This document shows, piece after piece, positions 58,916 to 64,000 of a DNA stretch of 64,000 bases. This DNA comes from G963668345 sp965206025 (lineage in GTDB: Bacteria; Acidobacteriota; Terriglobia; Bryobacterales; UBA6623), in the NCBI GenBank assembly GCA_965206025.1, contig CBDBIU010000005.1, forward strand, positions 744,001-808,000. Direction: 5' to 3'. The notes beneath the pieces were generated by a model, which saw only the letters and a program-made list of their open reading frames with translations, was not told where the DNA came from and made no database searches. Made by a program: the position numbers and the translations under genes. Numbering within the stretch: the stretch's first letter is position 1; each line of letters starts with the position of its first letter.

Positions 58916-60721
58916 TCATGTTTCGTCGCTGACCCGGAGCACGGCCAGGAACGCTTCTTGGGGAATGTCGACCCGCCCGACGCGCTTCATTCGCCGCTTG
59001 CCCTCTTTTTGCTTGTCGAGTAGTTTGCGTTTGCGCGTGATGTCGCCACCGTAACACTTGGCCAGCACGTTCTTGCGAATGGCCGGGATATTCTCGCGGG
59101 CCACGATCTTGTTCCCGATGCCAGCCTGCAAGGCCACCTCAAACATCTGTCGCGGGATCAGTTTCCGCATCCGCTCGATCAGAGTTTTTCCTCGGCCATG
59201 TGCTTGGTCGCCGTGCACAATCACGCTCAACGCGTCCACCGGCTCGCCGGCCACCATGATGTCGAGCTTGACCATCGGGGACGCCCAGTATCCGGAAAAA
59301 TGATAATCCACCGACGCGTAGCCGCGCGAGACCGTCTTCAGCCGGTCGTAGAAATCGAGCACGATTTCATTGAGCGGAACCTGGTACTTGAGCACGACGC
59401 GACTGCCCGTGACGTACTCGAAACTCTCCTGCACCCCGCGCTTGTCCTCGAACAGTTTCAGAATCCCGCCCAGGTAATCGTCCGGCGTGATCACGGTCAC
59501 CGAAAAAACGGGCTCCTCCGTCGATGCGCTGGTTGGCGGCGCGGGCCATCGGCTGGGGTTATCCACCTCGGTAACGGACCCGTCGGTCAAGGTGACTCGG
59601 TAGCGGACGCCCGGGGCCGTGGTGATCAGCTCTAGGTCGAACTCCCGCTCCAGCCTCTCCTGGACGATTTCCAAGTGCAGCAATCCGAGAAATCCGCAGC
59701 GGAAGCCAAAGCCCAAGGCGACCGAGCTTTCCGGCTCAAAGACAAACGATCGATCGTTGAGCTGAAGCTTCTCGAGGGCTTCGCGCAACACCTGATGCGC
59801 GTGCGATTCAACCGGATATAAACCCGCGAAAACCATCGGCTTCGTTTCTTCGAAGCCCCCCAGATATTCCCCAGCCATCTCGGCGTCGTCGCAAATCGTG
59901 TCCCCGATCTTCGTCTCGGTTACGTTTTTGATGTTGGCGATCAGCCATCCGACTTCGCCGGTCTTCAGCTCGTCGCAAGCCAGCGGTTTTGGGGTGCGAT
60001 AGCCCAAGTCCTCCACCGTGTACGCCCGGCCGGTTGACCAGAATCTCACCTGCATGCCCTTGCGGAGCGCGCCGTCCACTACGCGCGCCAAGATAACCAC
60101 CCCCCGGTAGGCGTCGTACCAAGCATCAAACAGCAACGCTCGCAGGGGCTGGTCCGGCGACCCCGCCGGAGGCGGAACCCTTTCGACGATGGCCTCAAGA
60201 ATTTCAGGAACGCCGTCACCTGATTTGGCGCTCACGAGCATCGTCTCATCGGCATTGAGTCCGACGGTCTCGTGAATTTCCTGGCGGACTCGGTCGGGTT
60301 CCGCCGCCGGCAGGTCGATCTTGTTGATGACCGGGATGAGTTCCAGATTGTGCTCGATGGCTAAATACGTATTGGCCAGCGTCTGCGCCTCGACCCCTTG
60401 GGAGGCGTCGACCACCAGCAACGCGCCCTCGCAAGCCGCCAAGCTGCGGGAGACTTCGTAGGAGAAATCCACGTGTCCGGGCGTGTCGATCAGGTTGAGT
60501 TGATAGGAGTTGCCGTCCTGAGCCTTGTAGTTCAGCCGCACGGCTTGCGCTTTGATGGTGATGCCCCGCTCGCGCTCGAGGTCCATCGTATCGAGCACTT
60601 GCTGTTTCATTTCCCGCTGCGGGACCGTACCGGTCAACTCGAGCAGACGGTCGGCAAGCGTCGATTTGCCGTGATCAATGTGGGCAATGATCGAAAAATT
60701 TCGGATGAATGAGGGGTCCAT
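58916..60721 (-). CDS. lepA: Elongation factor 4 (back-translocating GTPase LepA)
   Basis: 601 residues, full length. GTPase motifs: G1 AHIDHGKSTLADRLLE, G2 RERGITIKAQAV, G3 DTPGHVDF, G4 NKIDLPAA. The EF4-specific C-terminal domain is present (GYASVDYHFSGYWASPMVKLDIMVAGEPVDALSVI, then RQMFEVALQAGIGNKIVARENI and CYGGDITRKRKLLDKQKEGKRRMK). It binds the ribosome and affects translocation and initiation. It is followed downstream by the Gld-like operon on the same strand. Confidence 0.97.
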   Translation of the reverse strand: MDPSFIRNFSIIAHIDHGKSTLADRLLELTGTVPQREMKQQVLDTMDLERERGITIKAQAVRLNYKAQDGNSYQLNLIDTPGHVDFSYEVSRSLAACEGALLVVDASQGVEAQTLANTYLAIEHNLELIPVINKIDLPAAEPDRVRQEIHETVGLNADETMLVSAKSGDGVPEILEAIVERVPPPAGSPDQPLRALLFDAWYDAYRGVVILARVVDGALRKGMQVRFWSTGRAYTVEDLGYRTPKPLACDELKTGEVGWLIANIKNVTETKIGDTICDDAEMAGEYLGGFEETKPMVFAGLYPVESHAHQVLREALEKLQLNDRSFVFEPESSVALGFGFRCGFLGLLHLEIVQERLEREFDLELITTAPGVRYRVTLTDGSVTEVDNPSRWPAPPTSASTEEPVFSVTVITPDDYLGGILKLFEDKRGVQESFEYVTGSRVVLKYQVPLNEIVLDFYDRLKTVSRGYASVDYHFSGYWASPMVKLDIMVAGEPVDALSVIVHGDQAHGRGKTLIERMRKLIPRQMFEVALQAGIGNKIVARENIPAIRKNVLAKCYGGDITRKRKLLDKQKEGKRRMKRVGRVDIPQEAFLAVLRVSDET

Positions 60722-60928
60722 CGAGAGGGCGACTGCGGGTACAAAGATGCTAGCTCCACGCTAGCAGCAGGGTCGAAAGGGTGTCAATTTTGTCCTGTCG
60801 TCCCTTGATCGTTCCCAACTTTTCAGCCCACATGGAAACACGCCGGCTGCCGGCTGTCCCGGACAAGACTTAATGTTCGTCCTCGTCGATGTGGCGGAAG
60901 GTGTGGGCTGGGACGTGGCTCGGCTGGG

Positions 60929-61056
60929 ACGTGGCGCACGCATTCTTGCGTGCCGTGTCGCCATTCCTGGCGACATGTTGACGCGCCGGCTCTTTCGCCA
61001 GCCGGAGGGATGCCGGCAAGAATGCCGGCACGGCACGCTGAAAGCGTGCGCCACGT
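60929..61056. repeat. 128-bp imperfect palindrome (MITE- or REP-cluster-like)
   Basis: ACGTGGCGCACGC (60929-60941) and GCGTGCGCCACGT (61044-61056) are exact inverted ends. Inside are GCACGCATTCTTGCGTGC, GGCGACA and GCCGGCAAGAATGCCGGC, each a nested palindrome. It occupies the space between lepA and the kinase gene; no gene is seen in 60722-61134. Confidence 0.65.
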
Positions 61057-61134
61057 CTCGTCAAGCCGATCACGTCCCGATGCTCGCTTTCGATCCCGAC
61101 ATTTCCCAATATTACGTGATGCCGACGGCGCCCC

Positions 61135-63387
61135 TCAGCTCGGCAAACCAATCTTTTCAATCAGCTCGGGGTAGCGGGGGTGTACGCGGATGGGGTCGAA
61201 AGTGGGCTCGACCCGCAAATAGACCAACGGACTGTCCCTGCGGGCATAGGCCTCTTCCAGAAAGTCCATGGCCTTGTCCAGTTCTCCCAGTCGTGCGTAG
61301 ACAATCGCCTGCGTCACAGGGGAGACGGCTCGCGTCTCGGCTATCGCAGCCACTTCTTCAGCCAGTTGGAGGGCTTTCTCGCGCTCGCCCATCTTGGCGT
61401 AAATTATCGCCAGGCCTCCTTTTGCCCACCTCTGGTCGCCTAGCAGCTCAGCCCACTTCTTGAAAGCTTCGATGGCCTCGGCGTACCTGCCCACGTTGCC
61501 GTAGGCGATCGCGACATCGAAGTAGGCCAGCGGAAATTGCGGGTTCATCTCGATCGTCCGGCGGCATTGCTCGATCGCTTCGTCAAAGCGGCGGGAAAAA
61601 TGCAAAATGCGTCCCACGGCGGTGCTGATGAGCAACGAGAGGGGATCCAGTTCGTGGGCCCGGCGGACCTCGTCAAGCGCTTGTTCGAGACGATTCATCG
61701 CCGCCAAGAACATGGCGTACTGATGGTGCCCGGTGGCGTAGCCGTCGTTGATTTCGATCGCCCGGCGAAAGCGCCGCTCGGCCCTTGCCCAATCCCAGTC
61801 GGCGCGATAGTGCACGAGCGCCAGCGCCAGGTGGGCTTCGGCGCAAGTCTCATCTTTCTCGATCGCCGTTCGCGCCGCCTGCGCCGCCTTGGCAAACGCA
61901 TCGTCGGGACTCCGGCCTAAGTAGCCCGCCGTGCCTTCCAATACGTAGGCCTCGGCCAACCCGGCGTAAGGTTGCGCGTAGTTGCAATCTTCACAAGCCG
62001 CTTTTTCAAAGCATTCAATGCTTTTTGCCAGACCCGTGCCGGTACGCTGATTCAAGTGATAACGGCCTTGCAGATACACGTTGTAGGCTTCGAAGTTGTA
62101 GGTCACCGGCTTGACGAGCTTTTGTCGACGCCGGCCGAGAAGCTTGATCTTCAGGTTGTCGACGATCGCTTGCGAGATTTCATCCTGAATGGCAAAGACA
62201 TCCTCAATTTTCCGGTCATAGCGTTCCGACCATAAATGGTAGCCGTCCTCGACAGCGATGAGTTGCACGGTGATGCGCAGACGGTCGCCAGCCTTGCGAA
62301 CGCTCCCCTCGACGACGTGATGCACGCCAAGTTGCTCGCCGATCTCACGAACGTCGTAGGCCCCGGCCCGAAACTGAAACGACGAAGTCCGCGAGACGAC
62401 TTTCAGACCCTTAACGCCTGTTAGAGCATTGGTGATCTCTTCGGCAATGCCCTCGCAGAAATATTGCTGGTCCCGCTCCGAACTCATGTCGACGAACGGC
62501 AGCACGGCGACCGTGGGCTCGGCGGCATCAGGCGTTCGACGTCCGGATCCCGACAGCCGCAGCTTCTCGGCGAGAGATCGCAGGTCCTCCAGTACGTCTT
62601 CCATGGACTGATAGCGCTCTTCCGGGTTCCGCTGGATCGCCCTGCTGACAATCCGTTGGATTTCGGGCGGCAAATCCTGGCGAAATCGCCTCAGGGGAGG
62701 AGCGTCGGCGTGAGCGATGTCGTAGAGGATGAGCGCCTCGTGAGAACCGGAAAACGGCGGCTCCCCGGCCGCCAGCTCGAAAAGCACGATGCCGAAAGAG
62801 AAAATGTCCGACCGATGATCAATCTCGAGACCCTGGGCTTGCTCCGGCGACATATAGGCCGCCGTGCCCAGAGTCATCTCGGCCGAGGGCTGCGAGTCGC
62901 GGCCCGCGACCTGCGCCACCCCGAAGTCGGTCAGCTTGACCGTGCCTTCCGCCGTCAACAGGGCATTGTCGGGTTTCACGTCGCGGTGAACGATTCCGTG
63001 CCGGTGCGCATGCGCCAGCGCTCGGGCGATCAGCAACGCGTAATCGACGACCTGCTGGACCGGCAGCGTCCCGCCGTTCGCTCGTGCTTCCCGGATTCTC
63101 TCCTTGACGGTCCCCCCGGGCAGGTATTCGAGCGCCAGAAAAGGCTGATCCCCCTCCTCTTCCACTTCGTAGATCGTCGCAATGTTCGGGTGATTGAGCT
63201 TCGAGAGCGCCCTCGCTTCATGCAGAAACGAGCTGACGCTTTCCTGCGCCGCCCGGAACGCCGGGGAAAGGAACTTCAGGGCCACCAGCCGGTCCAGCTT
63301 GACGTCGCGCGCCTTGAAGATCACGCCCATCCCGCCCTCGCCGATCTTCTCGAGCAACTCGTAGTGGGATAGGGTTTGGCCGCTCAT
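61135..63387 (-). CDS. Serine/threonine protein kinase with TPR repeats
   Basis: 750 residues. The Hanks-type kinase domain spans about 8-270: GEGGMGVIFKA loop, catalytic Lys 38 (VALKF), HRD at 134-136 (VHRDVKPDNALL), DFG at 154-156, and APE-region YMSPEQAQGLEIDHRSDIFSFG. A domain like those C-terminal to adenylate-cyclase-type regulators follows (VAVLPFVDMSSERDQQYFCEGIAEEI ... LWSERYDRKIEDVFAIQDEISQAIV). From about residue 420 there are TPR-like repeats. Unlike many relatives there is no membrane segment, so it should be cytosolic. It senses or relays a signal through phosphorylation; partners are unknown. Confidence 0.93.
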   Translation of the reverse strand: MSGQTLSHYELLEKIGEGGMGVIFKARDVKLDRLVALKFLSPAFRAAQESVSSFLHEARALSKLNHPNIATIYEVEEEGDQPFLALEYLPGGTVKERIREARANGGTLPVQQVVDYALLIARALAHAHRHGIVHRDVKPDNALLTAEGTVKLTDFGVAQVAGRDSQPSAEMTLGTAAYMSPEQAQGLEIDHRSDIFSFGIVLFELAAGEPPFSGSHEALILYDIAHADAPPLRRFRQDLPPEIQRIVSRAIQRNPEERYQSMEDVLEDLRSLAEKLRLSGSGRRTPDAAEPTVAVLPFVDMSSERDQQYFCEGIAEEITNALTGVKGLKVVSRTSSFQFRAGAYDVREIGEQLGVHHVVEGSVRKAGDRLRITVQLIAVEDGYHLWSERYDRKIEDVFAIQDEISQAIVDNLKIKLLGRRRQKLVKPVTYNFEAYNVYLQGRYHLNQRTGTGLAKSIECFEKAACEDCNYAQPYAGLAEAYVLEGTAGYLGRSPDDAFAKAAQAARTAIEKDETCAEAHLALALVHYRADWDWARAERRFRRAIEINDGYATGHHQYAMFLAAMNRLEQALDEVRRAHELDPLSLLISTAVGRILHFSRRFDEAIEQCRRTIEMNPQFPLAYFDVAIAYGNVGRYAEAIEAFKKWAELLGDQRWAKGGLAIIYAKMGEREKALQLAEEVAAIAETRAVSPVTQAIVYARLGELDKAMDFLEEAYARRDSPLVYLRVEPTFDPIRVHPRYPELIEKIGLPS

Positions 63388-63603
63388 TGCAGAGAACCAC
63401 TCTAATCGCCGGCCATCGGAACCGCCGCAGCCTCCTCATTATCTCGCAGACCACAGCAGGGGGAGGCGGCAAACGCCGCGCCCAGCCCGGGCAAAGCAGA
63501 AACGGGGCGGTGTCCTCAAAAGACAAGAAAACTTCACGGCGACCCGCGCAGAAAAAAAAGGCTCTGCCCGCCCGTCCGAAGCCCTGATTCCGCGGAGCCG
63601 GCT

Positions 63604-63810
63604 TCAAAAAGCGAACAGCCCATCCATGAATCGCAAGATAGGCTCGACGATAGGGTGCACGAAGTTGCGGATGTAGCGGCCGATCGACTCGTCCCCAAAC
63701 GCATAGTAGTACAACGCCGCAAAGACGGCGGCGGGGACCAGCCACGGCAGTAACGACTTCCTAGTCTTCGCCCGATCGCGTTTTTGACGGGTGCGCCGAT
63801 CCGCGCTCAT
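63604..63810 (-). CDS. Small single-span membrane protein
   Basis: 68 residues: a very basic N-terminus (MSADRRTRQKRDRAKTRK), one hydrophobic segment (SLLPWLVPAAVFAALYYYAFG) and an amphipathic tail (YIRNFVHPIVEPILRFMDGLFAF). No family is recognised. AAGGAG about 5 bases before ATG 63810 supports expression. It lies upstream of the kinase gene on the same strand (216-base gap). Confidence 0.55.
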   Translation of the reverse strand: MSADRRTRQKRDRAKTRKSLLPWLVPAAVFAALYYYAFGDESIGRYIRNFVHPIVEPILRFMDGLFAF

Positions 63811-64000
63811 GGCTCGCTCCTTGATAAGGATGACCGCGAGGCCGCCCCCGAGCGATTATCGCCCGCCGAGAGGTTGAGCAACCGCCCTGCACCGCCCCCG
63901 GTGATCCGCTTTGTCGTCTTACAGCCGGCCAGTCCGCGAAAGTACGGTCATCGGTTTCGGGAACCGTCACTCTCCCTAGCCCGGCCTCCCGGAATCGGGC

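Overview
The window reads as a chromosome segment from a soil- or sediment-type member of the Acidobacteriota, probably near Bryobacterales/Solibacterales. The pointers are a protein ending in the 'Solibacter uncharacterised C-terminal' (TIGR03437-like) domain, a VWFA-related protein of the acidobacterial type beside a large TonB-receptor-like barrel, a serine/threonine kinase with TPR repeats, and a PQQ dehydrogenase with a c-type cytochrome. This is judged from protein resemblance only.

Layout. 1-4.3 kb: a beta-propeller glycosidase-like gene cut by the window edge, dsbD, and a small zinc-ribbon membrane protein gene flanked by inverted REP-like palindromes. 4.36-5.93 kb: an intact 1573-bp insertion sequence (copy 1). 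5.97-12.2 kb: tRNA-Pro(GGG) followed by an integrated island with tyrosine integrase, primase/DUF3987 replication protein, HTH protein and serine recombinase. 12.6-17.5 kb: a three-gene restriction-modification-like operon (split adenine methyltransferase plus a GIY-YIG/SF2 helicase fusion) preceded by two pairs of inverted operator-like motifs. 17.5-18.5 kb: scar sequence and a broken PAS gene. 18.46-21.01 and 29.77-32.32 kb: two inverted, nearly identical IS21-family elements. Between them lie the VWFA protein, the outer-membrane barrel, HGG-motif and HNH genes, an ornithine cyclodeaminase-like gene, a 246-bp element with perfect 18-bp inverted ends, and a DUF2007 gene. 32.4-36.3 kb: a second, decayed island (SF3 primase, unknown gene, truncated tyrosine recombinase) that shares a 155-bp leader with the first island. 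36.7-39.6 kb: a truncated repeat protein abutting what looks like the N-terminus of a CBASS-type nucleotidyltransferase. 39.7-42.5 kb: a patchwork-degraded and an intact copy of the 1573-bp IS. 42.5-64 kb is mostly ordinary chromosome: esterase, cytochrome and PQQ dehydrogenase, a pilin remnant, argS, a frameshifted DUF4145 gene, a P-loop kinase, a decayed hybrid histidine kinase, a Gld-like ABC operon, lepA, and a Ser/Thr kinase.

The most interesting material is in the accessory part. The RM-like operon sits beside an integrated replicating element. Two different islands carry the same leader next to their replication genes. Two loci (17.5 kb and 39.7-40.9 kb) are assembled from short pieces copied from neighbouring DNA, as if repaired by template switching. 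No rRNA genes or CRISPR arrays were seen.
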